Shown in pieces: positions 48,501 to 63,500 of a stretch of 64,000 nt of DNA. The stretch's first letter is position 1; every line of letters begins with the position of its first letter. The DNA comes from Homalodisca vitripennis (taxonomy: Eukaryota; Arthropoda; Insecta; Hemiptera; Cicadellidae). A model generated the notes under the pieces. That model was not told the DNA's origin. It searched no databases and saw only the letters and a list, made by a program, of their open reading frames with translations. The position numbers and the translations under genes were made by a program. The stretch is from assembly GCF_021130785.1 (NCBI RefSeq), contig NC_060207.1, positions 193,617,501 to 193,681,500 of the forward strand. Direction: 5' to 3'.

Positions 48501-51500
48501 TTGTTTCTATTGTTTATGTGGCCGAATTTTCACTATTTAATACTATATATTACTCATTGCTGTGAAACATGTTTATTTACATTTAGAAGAAAACTAAACT
48601 GACTTTGCTTTCTAATAATTAGTTCTAAAATTATGATAGTCTTTTATTGTTTTTACCATTCTACTATGGTCTTAGATTTTGTCAGTTTCTAAGATGTATC
48701 ACTCTAAATTGAACAATCTATAACAAAAATAAATTCTAACAATGTGAACTTTATTTGTCTTCATAAAAATTGATTATATTTAGCAGTCGTAAGGCCAAAT
48801 ACATTTCACAAAAAAAAAAAAACAATTTTTGGGACCACGGATATTCGGTACCCTATATTAAGAGTTTCAAGAGAAAGGTAATAATTACATCTGATTGTTA
48901 TACAATATCTGAAAATATAGCCGCTTCAAGGTTTACTGATTGTTCTGATGCTTCAGTCATGAAGAACACTACAAATTCCCTTAATTTTACATTGTACAAC
49001 ATAGTTAGTACTAACAACAATTAAATTCCACAATCTTGTATCATCTCTTGGCCGTTAAGTACTGATATTACTTCACTGAAACAAGTTTCTGACTTATAGT
49101 GGCCAAATTTTGTTATTTTATTTTATTTCTGTATTAATAGATCTCATTATAAAATTAAAGGTTTTTTCCTATACTGTCAGAATATATTGGGTTTTTCATT
49201 AGCTCCACATCCATACCTTAACTTTTGAATAGTGAATAAATGCAAACTACATCATTGATTTCAATAAACTTTTATGTCTCATTATGCATGACCATTAAAA
49301 GTAGAGAAGAGACTTTTTTATGGTAATACAAGCGAAATAAAACCATATGTTAATTATGTTTCTTCTTCAATAACAACAATTGTTTTAGAATAGTTGATTT
49401 TTTTACAAAACAAGTTAACTGTAATTTTTTTTTTAATTAGTGATGAATCTATACAATAAAACATTAGAAAAACTTATTGAGAATCAATATTATTGTGTTT
49501 TGAAAAAAAATTACAAATCAGTTGAGTTCAATTAACTTATCCTGTTTCAACTGTCAAATTAATGTTGCTATGTTTCCAGAGCTACCGTTCCATTTAGGTA
49601 AGTTGCCTTTACAGATTTCCTGGTCTTAGTAGCATGTGCCAGCTGACCGATTGACCTGTTGAGTGCATGCTCGAGGGAGTCTAGTTTTAGTGTTGTATTG
49701 TTTTGATTCAAATCGTTAAATTTTATTAGTTTTGCGAAAAAGTGCTGCATTTGCTGTTTTGATTTCAGTTTGGCACTTCTCTATTTTGTGTTGTTGCCAA
49801 TATTTTGATTCACTCATGTTTCTGTTTTCTGTTATTCATATTTATTTTAGATCATTATGAATTTTATAAGTGTTGTTTTGGTAGTGTCACATTTTATGCT
49901 ATTGAATTACAATATGTCATCTTATGTTTGTAATGATATTTAAAGCTTTTAATTTTGTCACTAAAGAAAAAGCCTTTTCTTTAATTTCTAAGATTTGTGT
50001 GTAATTGGAATTTTAATTAAATTTTAACTCTGTCTTAATTATTACAGTCACTTACAAGTTGATGATTTGTTGCTACAAAATAGAATGATTTATGTTGGTC
50101 TGTTAAATCGGCTGTAGGACAACTGAAATAATATAATCGTGTGATTTGAAAAAGAATTTTAAACATTTTGGATGGTATATTATATGCTCCATTGTTTTAT
50201 AGATATATACATCTCCATTGTTTCTAGAGTTTAAACATATTCCATAAACAATAAGTTTGATTACATTTAATCATAACCATGATGAATTACAATACTATGA
50301 ATATAGCCTACATACTGTTTTAGTGTATCAAATGTAACCCATCATTCTGCATTCATCACTTAATATGTAATACATGAATATTTTATCATACATGAATATG
50401 TCATACATGCCAATGCCTGAGCTTTGCTTCCATAACTTCAGGCTTAATTATTTCTCATTCATTGTTATCTTTTTCATCCAGCATGGCAATGAGAGGAAAA
50501 TTATCCCCCTCAACGTAGTCAAAATTATGCTTCTTGAAGTCGTTTACAATTTGAAATATTAGATGCATTTGAAAGTTTCTGAATCGTGTACATGTTTTCA
50601 GTTTTACTAGTTAAACTAAATTCAATGAAAGGCATGAAAATTTGGATACTATAAGTTAACTATGTTGGTATGTCACCCTTTCATGTGTGATATTCCAAAA
50701 TATTTCTGCATCACAGAACATATCCTGTACAGTTATGTGAGGTTTTTAGTGTAACATTAGTGACGGGCGGATTATTACTTCCTAACAGATTATTATTTTT
50801 AAACATATATTGGTGGTATTGCATCATCTCTCAAGCATGTTTAATACCAGCCTTGGTTCACACAAGAATAATTTGTAAAATTAAATTGATCTAAGTACGA
50901 GGCGTGTTTTTTAAATAAGTATTGTGGAGTGTGTAGACAAAACGTTATGAGTGATGAAATGATATTGAAATGGGTAAGAACTTTAAATTATGGCCACAAA
51001 AATGTTCATGATGAGAAACAGAGTGGACGACACTCAGTGATCACCAACAATTTGGTGCAAAAAGTGAAAATGAACAGACATTCCACAATTTTTTTATTAT
51101 TTTAAGTAATTTTCTCAAGTTTTAAGATGTTTTTTTTTTAGTAACATATTTCAAGAATCCACATGTGGCAAAACAAACTCAAAATCTCATAACAGCATTC
51201 TGATAGCAACAATTTCATAGTTCCCCAAACAGCTTCAATTTAGCCCAGTGACTATCATTTCTTCTTCATCACAAGAAGCATCTTGAAAGTCAGTACCACG
51301 ACTACGACAATATGCATCAAATGTTTGCATTATAGTCTCTGTTAAATCAGGCAAGAATTTTCTATAACAATAATATACAAAAGTTTATTTTTAGATATGA
51401 CAATTGCCTTAATATTGATGTAAATTATGTAAAAAAGTAGATAAAAGTGTGGACTTTCATATAAAAATAAAACTTACAAAAAGTTTACTTTTATTTTTAT

Positions 51501-54500
51501 ATATCAAAATGGTACTTACTTACAAAACATGTCTCGTATTATACTCTTTAAATTTTATTTTTGCATGTTTACTGAAATTAAAAATCATTAAATTGAAGAG
51601 ATAATTCAATTATTCTTACGTATAGATCTAATTCAGATATTGTACAAAATTTAAGTTTTGTTACTTTTCTAATTTTTTATTCTTATTTGTTAATATGATA
51701 TAAGTTCCCTTTGCTTAAAAATTTTAAAACTTTTCAGCCATATGTTGTTGTGTACGTGTTGTCTACTTAAAAATTAGTAATAAAAATTGTTTTAGCTACG
51801 TCATTGCCTATCATTTTCACAAAATAATCCAATCACCTTACTTAATGCAAAAAATACTTTTCTATAAATTATGCGTTTAAATCTCAATTCGTATATCGAA
51901 TTTTATAAAACAATTTTATCGTTTCAAAAGTGTTATGAATAATTGATGAGATAATAATTGTATTAAACTATATAATTTGTGATTAAATGGAAAATAACTG
52001 AGAATATATTAGGTTTAATTATATATAGGTTTACTTTAATAATGATTATAGTAATTTGTGACATAATAGTTAATCATTATTCAGAAGTGAAGGATCTGTG
52101 TGTATTATTTCCACCACTTAAAGCCTCACGTATTGATGTTGCTGCTTTTATGCAATGCTCCCTTAGTTTTCTAGATTGTTTCATTTCTTAGTATGATTAA
52201 ACAATTTTAAAGAAAACATTCTTTAAGGAAAAAATTAAAATGCGTTGGAGTGCTGAATAGATTATTGTTAAACCTTTTAGTACGGGTGGTTTTATGTTTC
52301 TTTTTTCAAGACCATAAACATTTATACAAGATTTCTGATCAGTTTACATATTTACGTAGAACATATTTGGACTTTTACACAAGCACCTAAAAAATTATAC
52401 TTACAGGATTATTCTCAAGCTTGTTGAATAATCTAACCTCAAACAGGAAGAAATCGGATAATGAAATCGTATCACATAAAAGACACCAATAGGCTTGTCT
52501 CCTCCACTAAGTGGTAATAAATAGCTGTTAGTGAACGGAGAGTTGTTGTTGTCTATGAACTGACGAGAGTGTGACATGTCGAACAGTACACAAGGCCCAC
52601 CGAGAGGAATTGGAAGCAGTGCTGCTGACACTGGACAAGATCCTGACGTTGTGCCCGGAGCTACTGTCTCGTCGATGGCAGGTGCACAGTCTCTCCCGTA
52701 TCATCACCAAGCTCCTCCATCCCGGCAACAGCTGGAAATTGCGGCGGGAAGCAATCAGGTACATTTGATTTTGTTAGTAGGAGAGTTTAGATTTTGATAA
52801 CGTAATACAGGATAGCGCAAAAAGAACACATGTATTTTAAAATGCTATAAGTAAGTTTATGTTAATCACAAAAAATGGTAATTAACACCAAATCAATCAG
52901 CAAACAACTCAATTTAAAAATAGGGCATTAAGAATTTCAAACCACTTTTTTTTAATAACATCGGAAAGATGGCATCCTTCTGCGGTAATACACATTAAAA
53001 ATCTCTCCTCAAAGTTTTCCATAACTGTTGTCAAAAGTGTCCTGTGATACAACAACAATATTTCTTTGCATATTCCAGCTTTCATATATTCGAGTGAACG
53101 AGTTTTATGAAAATTACTTTTGAACTTCATGTGACCCCATAAGAAGAAGTCGCACAGTGATGGATCTGGCGTATGTGCAGGCTAATAGACATCGTCTAAA
53201 CGTGATCATTTCTCTAACAACTTCCATAGATGTATTACTCATATAAATTGTAGCTTCATCCTGTTAAAACTATATTTATGCTGAATTTATCCCCAAAGCT
53301 TCAGGTTGTGGCTGCAAAAATGTGCATAAAATTTCCACATAACGTTGAGAATTAACTGTGACAGTCGCATCATCCTCTTCAAATTTTCGAGACCATACAC
53401 AAAACCATAACTTTAAGACTGCAGGTTTTTAGTGCATTTCTTGTATGTTGTTAGCTGATTTTTAAACACCATTGTCTTTTGCAAAAGCATTCTTTCACAA
53501 AAATTCTTCGTTGATCAAAATTGATGTTGCACGATCCACTGCGCTATTGATACTAAAACTGGACGCTCTAACCTACAAAATGGCATCTTTCAATGTTCAC
53601 TGACAGCTCCTCTCCACTGATACTATACTACTCAAATTCATGCATTCTTTTTGCACCACCCTGTATTTACCTAATTTTTTTGTAATTTCCACTGCTTAAA
53701 TCGATAAAGGAAGTATAGTTGGTTAAGTGTTCTCATTCCTGATTTATTATTTTGAAGCAGAATGTCTACTTTAATTCTGCAATATAATGTTTACTCATGT
53801 CAAATATCTCATTTAATAATTTTTAATCTAAAATGGTAAATAAAAGATTTTTTTTATTGTGACTGAACTCTGCTGAGTAATGTTTTAAACCCAATGTGTT
53901 ACTGAATTAAAGCAACAAACTAAGTGTTTTACATGCTGTGAAAATGGCAAAGTATAGCTATAAGTTAGCATCATCAGTTTACACTGGGTTCCTAACACAT
54001 TCACAATGGCATGACTCCACCGGTGGGTCACAGGTTTTTTTATGTTTGGAAATATGTTGTAACTATTAGAAATTCGTTTTAGATGAAAAATAATATGAAC
54101 ATGAGAGCTGCATTAGGATAGTATCCTAATCCAAAACATGGGAGGTAAGTGAATACTTTGAACTTTTCTTTTCCTGTTTCAATCTATATCCCAGTTTGTC
54201 TTTTTATAAGAAAAAAAAAATTTGGTGAATAAAAAAATTAAAACCAAACTTATTAAAATAAATTGTTCTTTTTTTTATTCATACAAATCATTCATAATTA
54301 AAGACACATAATCATTAGTATTCATTAATTTACTATAATTATTGGCCCGGGATTAAAGTAATACAAAATACATTAATTGCCTTTTTTCAGTACAATATTT
54401 TTCAAGGTTATCGATTTTGGTCTTTTTCTTCATAAGATCCTATGGCATTTTCTAAAATGATGGTGGCTACTGTACACGTCTGTTATAAACTAATTATAGG

Positions 54501-57500
54501 TTAGTATACTCACAAGTTTTTATAATTATAAAATTTGTACTATATTTTGACTATGTGTAGTAAAAGTTTTGTTTAGAAAAGTTATTAAAATATATAGGTT
54601 ATAGATGGATGTAAGAATATAGTTTTATAAAATTAGTACTGTACAATAATGTTGTATTTATATTTGTTTCTCTCTACACCTGTTGATTAACTCTTCTGAT
54701 TTTCTCCACTTGTACTGTAAGGTGTGTAATTGTTGTAGGTTTTTCCTGCTTTGGTACCAAGCTCTAGGAGAGAACGCACCAGATGCAGTTCACGCTATGT
54801 TTGCTACTCTGGTGCCGGGATTTCCCAGTCCCATCCCGGACCATCCGGGCCTTACGGGACTCACCTACCAGTCTTCGGCAACTGTGTTTCATGACGTCAG
54901 CCATGGTAATTTTGAATCCTTACTCATGGCCTAGTTGTTGATTATTCATTGTACTAACTTTTAGTGTGAATTTTAGGATCATTTATTTACTACTCTTACT
55001 TTTGTACCAATGAAAGTCAGCTGGCATCAGACTTCACCAAATATGCAACCCTACATCCTCATATTCTAGTATCTGTAGTTGCTTGAAATATCAACATCGG
55101 GTCTTGTCTTCTTCCAATATACTGGTGATGTGTTCCCTTTTCCTCATAACACAACTCGAGTCGTGTTACTAACCAGAGTTTATTATACTCAATATTCCAC
55201 CTGATTCAGTTCAATTCAATTCAAACAGCTTTATTCATTTAGCATATATTCATATACGAGGGGGTACCTAAAAAAAAACCGGAATTATTTTATAAAAATT
55301 ATATATTATCAAATTTTTTACAATACGACCTTATCTCCTTCAAAATAATCTCCATTACAACTAATACACTTGTCCCAACAGTATTTCCATTGATCAAAAC
55401 ATTTTTTGTAGTCATCTTTAGAAATGGCTGCAAGCTCGAGCTTCGTTTTTTTCTTAACCTCCTCAACGCTGTCAAATCGTTGACCTTTCAAGCCTCTTTT
55501 CATGTGTGGAAATAAAAAAAAAGTCGCATGGAGCGAGGTCAGGCGAGTAAGGTGCGTGGGGCAGCGGAACCATGCTGTTTTTGGCTAAAAACTGCCTAAC
55601 TGAGATGGCTGTGTGTGCCGGTGCGTTGTCGTGGTAGAAGAACCAATCTCCAGTCTGCCACAAATCGGGTCTTTTCTGGCGAACACTGTTGCGCAATCTT
55701 CTTAAAATCTCCAAATAAAATGTTTGGTTGACAGTCTGACCTGGAGGAACAAACTCAGAAAGAACAATGCCTTTAGCATCAAAAAAGCAAATCAACATGG
55801 TTTTGATGTTTGATTTGACTTGCCGACATTTTTTTTGGACGAGGTGAAGATGGCGACTTCCATTGGCTTGACTGTTGCTTCGTTTCTGGGTCATAACCAT
55901 AGCACCATGACTCATCACTAGTAATTACCTTTTCCAGAAAATCGAGATCATTTTCGAGATGTTCTTTCAGAAGGCGGCAAGTTTCAACTCGATGTGCCTT
56001 TTGATGGTCAGTCAGAAGTCGAGGAACAAATTTGGCAGCAACCCTTTTCAGTCCTAAATCTCCTGTTAAAATTCGCTGAACCGAGCTCCAAGTTAACCCA
56101 CTACTCTCTGATAGTTCCTCAATTGTCTGTCGACGGTCGGTGAGCACAAGTTCACGAATTTTCTCAACATTTTCGTCCGTTCGAGAGGTTGATGGACGTC
56201 CAGAACGAGGTTTGTCTTCAATCGACATGTCGCCATTTTTAAATCGAGCGAACCACTTGTAGACCTGAGTTTTCTCCATAGCATCATCTTTGTAAGCTGT
56301 ATTCAACATTAAAATAGTTTCTGCAGCATTTTTACCAAGTAAAATACAAAATTCACAGCTGCACGTTGTTCACTTAAACTTGCCATGACAAAAAACTAAA
56401 CAAGAACAAAACAGGGTTAGCGAAAACAGTCACTACGAACGAACAGAATGCACTAGGACAACGGAACTGGGGTCACTGAGCTCGCAATGGGTTGCGCGAC
56501 ACACGCCTAGCGGCAGGAATGTGTACTACACGCTGCCGGCTGCCAGCAATACAATTCCGGTTACTTTTGGGTACCCCCTCGTATACAAGAATAATGTCAG
56601 TATTTTAATTCATATCCTTACTATATAAAAAAACAAGAATACATACAGAAAATACAAGATATGTCACAGAAAATAAAGAAAGTTTAAAATACAAATATTA
56701 CAGTTAAAAGGTTACAATTTTAAAACAGTTAAAATTTAAACCATTACAATTTAAACAGATTTGAGTGTAAAACTTAATCATGGAGTACCCTACCTCCACA
56801 ATCATCACAGGAATTCATCAAAGGAATATATGGCCTTGTTGATGAGGAACTTTTCAAAATTTTATTTTAAATTTATTGAACGTAGCCTCTGACTTAATTT
56901 CAATTGGAAGATTGTTGTAAAATTTTGATCCAATATTTTGGATACTTTTTAAAAATTTGTAAGGTATGTGAGCTTATTGCTACATTATTACGATTTCTTG
57001 TGAAATGGATGTGATTACCTCCTACTGATTCCAGTTCCTGAAGTTTATTTTTTTTATAAAATAGTTTCAAAGCAATGATGTTATTGCCTATGAGCTTTAT
57101 ATTTCAAATAGTAGTGTTCATAGCATTCTTAATAAGGATTTGAACATGCACTGTTTTTGTTTTTTCATGGTTCAAAAAATGTTATCACCTGAACAAATAG
57201 AAATAAGAGAGGTCAGGTCCCTAAGTACCTAATTGAGATAGCTGAAGAAGGTAATGGTTTCAGATATTGTTATATTTTCAGGTCCCATTAGTGCTGCAGA
57301 AATTCAGCCTGTTTTTCCACCTCAAGGAGGCGAAAAACAACCAGATGATCCCATGAAGTTCTTTTTGGATGCCCTCTTGGAGTTCATGGTTACTCAGGTA
57401 AATACAAGACATTTTTGATTTCAAGAATTGATCGCAGCAAATATTTAGAATTATAATGCATGCTGGATTAATTTAAACTTAAGAATTGTATAAAGGTTGT

Positions 57501-60500
57501 TAACATGTAATCAGTGATTTAAAGTCACTAGTATTTAATTATATCAATGGTATTATAAACGCTGTAGATAATCCTTAAAATAGATTTTTTTAGAATTTTG
57601 GTGATATTTAAGAATATTTTAACTAAAACTTAGGTTATTAAATTCTTAAGCCATGATTGACTAATTAAAACATTTCACTCATCTTTTGGGTTTACAACTA
57701 TTTATCTGAAGACAAATTATTCTTTATTAACCTTACTTTTGTTGTGTTCAGGTGGCTAGAGTTGAATGGAAGGACAAGATCTACAAACAACACAAAAGTT
57801 TTATGTTCCTGTTTGATCGCTTCAAGATGTATTATCTTCCTCACATGTTTCCCACATTTTCCCATGCCACTAGTCTTTATAAACCAGTCTTGGGTAAGTT
57901 TGGCTCTTATAAACCATGTGGTTTTTTTCAGTGGAAATTTATATTTAGTTGTTTTTCATTATATCAGAAAAAAGTACTGTTCAAATACAGGATTGTTCAA
58001 ATCATGTACCACTGCTTTATTAAAATGCCATTTTATTAATTTCTTACTATTTTTATTAATTTACTAATGGTATTCACTTCAAATTTTGTTACTATATGGT
58101 ATATATTATGTTGTTTTTTATTGGTAGGAAAATTCAAATACAAACATTTAAGTAAAATGTAAAAATATTTAATATTTTCACGTAAAATAATTTTTACAAT
58201 TGAAATGAAATGAAATATGCCTTTATTCAAGAGGCAATTCTATCTGCTGTATGTTTTGAAACATTTGTAGTGTAAATAATGTTTTGGTGTACATAGCCTA
58301 ACTTGTTTTCCAAGATATTCTGAGACAGGCATAAAAACAGACTGAAAAACAATTAGAAATCCTTTTTATTAATAGAATTCAAAAAAAGAAACACCATGCT
58401 CTAGTATTTTTTGGCGTGTTAATGGTTCAAAATATCAGTTCAAGTTGTAATATTTTTGTATGTACCTTATCCTCTAATGAATAAAAATCCTTAGTAAATA
58501 TTTGAATATTCCCAATCTTCAACGACTATGATGTTCTGCAGACTTGGCGCTGTTGAGGCCACGGTTCACCAGCGAGGACAGGAAGCGAGTGGAACCTTAC
58601 ATCAATTGTCGGGTTGCTTTCATCAAGTGGATCGCCAACTTCACTCATTCCACCAAGAAAGATCAACCAGCCCATCCTTTCGGTAGATCTGCCAGGTTAG
58701 ATCATTTTATCACAACTGATTTGTAGTAAAAGTAGTACAAAAATAGTAAAAGACATTAAGCTATTCCTTGTCCTTTCGTTCAGACATATAGACACTTTTT
58801 TATTTAACATATTTTACCGAGATAAAGTACTGATAGATGACAGTCATAGTAATCGATTACACGAGGAACTCAACTATTTGCAAGCAATGATGACAACCAG
58901 AAGTATTTTTATCCGTAGTAATCAATATTTCTCAGACAAACAGTGTTATTATATCTAGCCTAAAATTACTTTGAACATCTCTTAGCTTATTTTGTGAATG
59001 AAATTATTTTGAGATGTTAGCGATTGTTGCAGTGTGACCCCCAGTGAGAGTGAGGGTGAAAGGTCACCCAGCTCGGACCTGCGAAGGGTCAGTGTTGGCA
59101 CCAGTGTGACACCCTCCAGCAGCCTCACAGTCACATCGGACGACTCTTCATCTCTGATTCCGTTCTTGGCCCATTCTGACCACTCCTTGAGGTAACTAGT
59201 GCAGAAAAGTTGTACAGTAAGGCGTCGTGTATGAATAAGATCCAGGAACTATTTTAACAACTGGAAGATGTTTGAGTAATTTTTCATGCTATTATATATC
59301 AAGGAAAATTTATTTTTTTATCTAACTGGTAAAAATTTGTATAATTGTTATAGTGAAGACCCGAATATAACAGCCATCAACATTGTGAGGGACGTGCTGT
59401 ACGGAAGTAGAGAGAACGTGAACATGATCCACGAAGTGTACCGCCAAGCATTCCTGCTGAACTTTGCGTACTCTCCAGCTATCCGTCGAGCCATCACTGT
59501 TTACAAGGACTGGATACAGATGAACGTAAGTTGAAATTTGTGCTCTTTTGTCACATTTGAATGTAGTAGTATTTTCTGTTTAACTTTTTTATGTTATAAA
59601 TTATTTGTTTTACTATAAATATATTCAAAAACAGTATTGGTTGTAACTATTTTTGGAATAGATATATTTTTAAGTTATTACCATAAGAAAATTTCTTTTT
59701 TCAAGCTGCCTTTCTTTGTCCTTCTTCAATCATATCTTGAACCTCTTTTTTAAAGAGTGCAGGCTTGATTTCTTCTTCTAACATGCAATCCACTGGTTCC
59801 TCAGGTGTAACCCTGAGTATTACATCCTCATCTACAATTTTTGTATCAATATGTAGGCCTAGTAAGATTATGGTATTTCAGAGTGTACTATGTTGAAGTG
59901 GCATGTTTATTGTTAGAGTAGTAAAGATCTATAGTGATGTACATATGTTATAAAGTATGTCTGGTATAGGTACCTGAATTACCTCCATTCATGCTAGAGC
60001 CACTGGACAGTCATCGTAGTTCTGGTCCCTCTTCCGCAGAGTACAACAGTATTGAGGTGAGAGCATACAACTATTACATGTATTAAATCTCTATCAAAAT
60101 TTACGAGAAGCTGTTTGATTGTAACAAATTGTCATACATTTTTAAGCAGTGGTTGAGTGATTTGATTTCTGTGGTTGAGTATCAAGGCCAGCTTGTTATC
60201 TCGATTTTCAGAATGTAATGAAACAAAAAGATTAACTCATCTAATATTCTGTCAAAGCAGTGACTAATAGTACACTATGTGTACCAGTTTTAACTTCTAA
60301 ATGTCAGTCACTTAACCCGTGGATCTAGGCATTATTAACAGTTTATCCTGGCAGACTGTGTGTCAACACACTTTCTTAACTTATCAAAACTCTTGTGCTA
60401 AAACCAGACTTTTTGCCTTCTAAAATCGTAAAAACAACTAGAAAATGGAATAAAACACTGGCTATCAGTATTAAAATTACTTAAAAATACAGTATTTTTG

Positions 60501-63500
60501 TTTACAACTACATGACCACAACTCAAAAGGTCTACAGAAAGTTTGAAGGCACACAATCTACTAGGATAAATTGGTATTAATGCCAAATACTACATCGGAA
60601 ATTCAAGATAGCACTGAGGTCATGAGTCCAGCCAGATCAATGGGTTGAATTATTAATGTCTAGAAGTAAAAAACTGGTTCAATTCAATTCACAATTTCTT
60701 TATTTATCAAAGCACAAGTGTACATGAATGGTGTCAAACATAATGTATACAATTTATGTGTATAAAATAGCAGAAGCTTAAACATTTTAATTAAAACATT
60801 AGTAAGCTGAACTATTCATCAGTATTTTCTGGAAAAAACCTCTAATGAATAAATAGGTTTTCCAATTAGAAATGTTTTAATTTTCTTTTTGAATATGTTT
60901 CTGTTTTCTATGTTTTTTTTTTAATCAAATGGCACATGAAAAACTTAATTTCTGCATAGCTAGATTTCTTGGCATACAGTTCTAGTCTATGACTATCATA
61001 AGCACTGGTTGCTGACTGTTTCTTGTGAAATAACTGTGGGAACTTCCCATTTTGGGTAGTTGGTCTAAATTTCCCTTAATATGAATTATCAACTGATTTT
61101 ATATGATTAATATAAAATTCTATGAATTTACAATCCGTAAACAGTAGTAAATCCTAATTATCCGAAAATGTTTTTACGGAATCCTGAAAACCTAATTTTA
61201 ATATTATTCTAATAATAGCCTTTTTTGTAAAATTAGAATTGTATTTTACTGTTTGATTTTGCACCATATAGGAACAGGCCAAATAATATTTGAGATTTCA
61301 CAAAAAAATTTAATTTTAATTTTTTATAATTGTTTACTTTTTTACATCATTCTTAGTGCTTACAGTCCAGAGGATATTTTTAAAAGAACTTTATTGATAC
61401 TTATTATTGAGACTCATAGTTTACAGGTTATCCTATTTTTCATACAAAATCCTAGTACTGCGTAACTTTTTTTATAATTAACCTTTTTACGTCCTGACCA
61501 TACAAAATCTAATCTAATCTATAACCCTATGGATATAGCAAACCAACTGAATATCTACCTAACTAGTGTTGCTAAAACAACCTTAGCACAACAACCTAAG
61601 CCCAGACAGAACACAATGACGAGCAGGATTACTAACTGTCCCTGCTTGGAACTTCACCCAACCACTTCAATAGAGGTAAAACAAGTCATCCAGTCAATGA
61701 AATCAAAAACCTCCTCAGGAATAGATGAACTGTCACCAAAAACATTGAAGCGACGTAAAGACGAACTTGCACAACCACTAGTAAATATTGTCAACAAGTC
61801 TCTCTTACAGGGCACATTTCCTTCTCAGCTAAAAATCGCTAAAGTGCTACCAAAACATAAGAAAGGTGATAAAAAGCAACCATCAAACTATCGGCCGATT
61901 TCACTTCTGTCAGCTTTCTCTAAAATTATAGAAAAAATAGTACTGAACAGACTCCTACAACATATCAAAACCTTTAATATGCTTACAGTTCATCAACATG
62001 GCTTCACTGCGGGTAGGTCAACAGTAACAGCATTAATCAGCCTAATAGAAGGACTTATAGACAATATAGAGGCAGGAAACACTGTGACAACCATACTCCT
62101 AGATTACAGCAAGGCATTTGATTGCCTTAACCATGAAATGCTTTTAAAGAAATTAGAGGGAATCGGAGTGACCGGTGTTGCTGCAAGTTGGTTTAAGAGT
62201 TACTTGGAAGGCAGAACCCAAGTGGTTGAAATAAGTCATACAGATCACAAAGGGACAATGCAAACAATTCGGTCGGAAAGCCAAAAGCTAGATAGAGGTG
62301 TCCCGCAAGGATCAGTCCTGGGCCCTGTCCTGTACATCATTTTCACCAGCGACATGCCAAATTTCCTTGAGCGGCACTGCTCATTGCTTATGTATGCAGA
62401 CGACACAGTTCTTATAAATAGTACAAAAACCCCTGAAGAACTTGAAATTAAAGCATACATAGCATTTAACATGGCACTTGAGTACTGCCATAGCAATGAT
62501 TTGGCTGTTAATGAGAGTAAAAGCACACAGCTCTTCTTTGGATCAAAAAAACACCAAGTAACTGAAATACCTGGACTAAACCAAACCGAATATGCTAAAC
62601 ACCTAGGCCTCACCATTGACTCAGACCTGTCATGGAGTCTCCATGTGGATACGGTATGCTCTAAACTCAGTTCTGGTGTATTCGTTATAAAAAGACTCAA
62701 ATCGATCACAGAAGATCAGAGCATACTCCGAACAGCATACTTTGCTCTTGCTGAGTCACATCTTCGATATGGCCTTGTACTATGGGGAAACTCTTCCAAA
62801 ACAAACCTCCAAAGAGTACTGATACACCAGAAGAAAATCATCAGAGCCATGCTGGGTCTAGGTCCTCAGGAGTCCTGCCGAGGAGCTTTTATAAATTTAA
62901 AAATCCTCACAGTGGTAGCTCTCTACATTCTTGAGGTAATCCTCCATGCTGCACGTCAAGATCTCCCCAGAAGAAACAACTTACATAACCACTTCACAAG
63001 AAACGGTAGCGACTATGTTCTTCCCAATCACAGACTGGCACTCTATGAGAAGAAGCCCTCATACATCGGTGCCAAACTTGCCAACTACCTGCCTGATGAG
63101 CTGAAAACTCCAGGGCCAATCAAGAATATGAGACAGCGACTTATCAACTGGCTCCTAGTTCGACCCCTTTACTCAATCGACGAGTACATTCGGTGGAGGG
63201 AAGACCCGACTTTTCAAAATCAAAACTAATTTTCGTACATGGATTCATCAATTTCCAACTCTTGCAAACTTTTGACGACATTTCTGTACTCAAAGTTCAT
63301 GAAATAAAGAGATTTGTCTATTGTCTATTGTCTATTGTCTACACCCCACTCTATTGTTGACAGATTATAGATGGTTACTCTAATCTTTAAGTCTTACATA
63401 TTGTATGATTTATATCATGTATGATTTTTTGTTCCATGACAAAGTCTCCAGATGAAAGTTCACGGCAGACTAGACTGCGAAATGACTCCTACATCGGGGC

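Larger units (their letters stand above)
55203..57130 (-). mobile_element. LINE 3' end, split by the mariner at 55257
   Basis: The minus strand reads [42 protein letters not shown], then a 3' UTR. It continues across the mariner to a poly(A)-signal-like AATAAAG and GAATTGAATTGAA tail at ~55203-55240. It is a 5'-truncated RT C-terminus. Confidence 0.7.

Noticed and set aside
62245..62709. 154-codon minus ORF
   Set aside because: It is the antisense of the intact RT frame.
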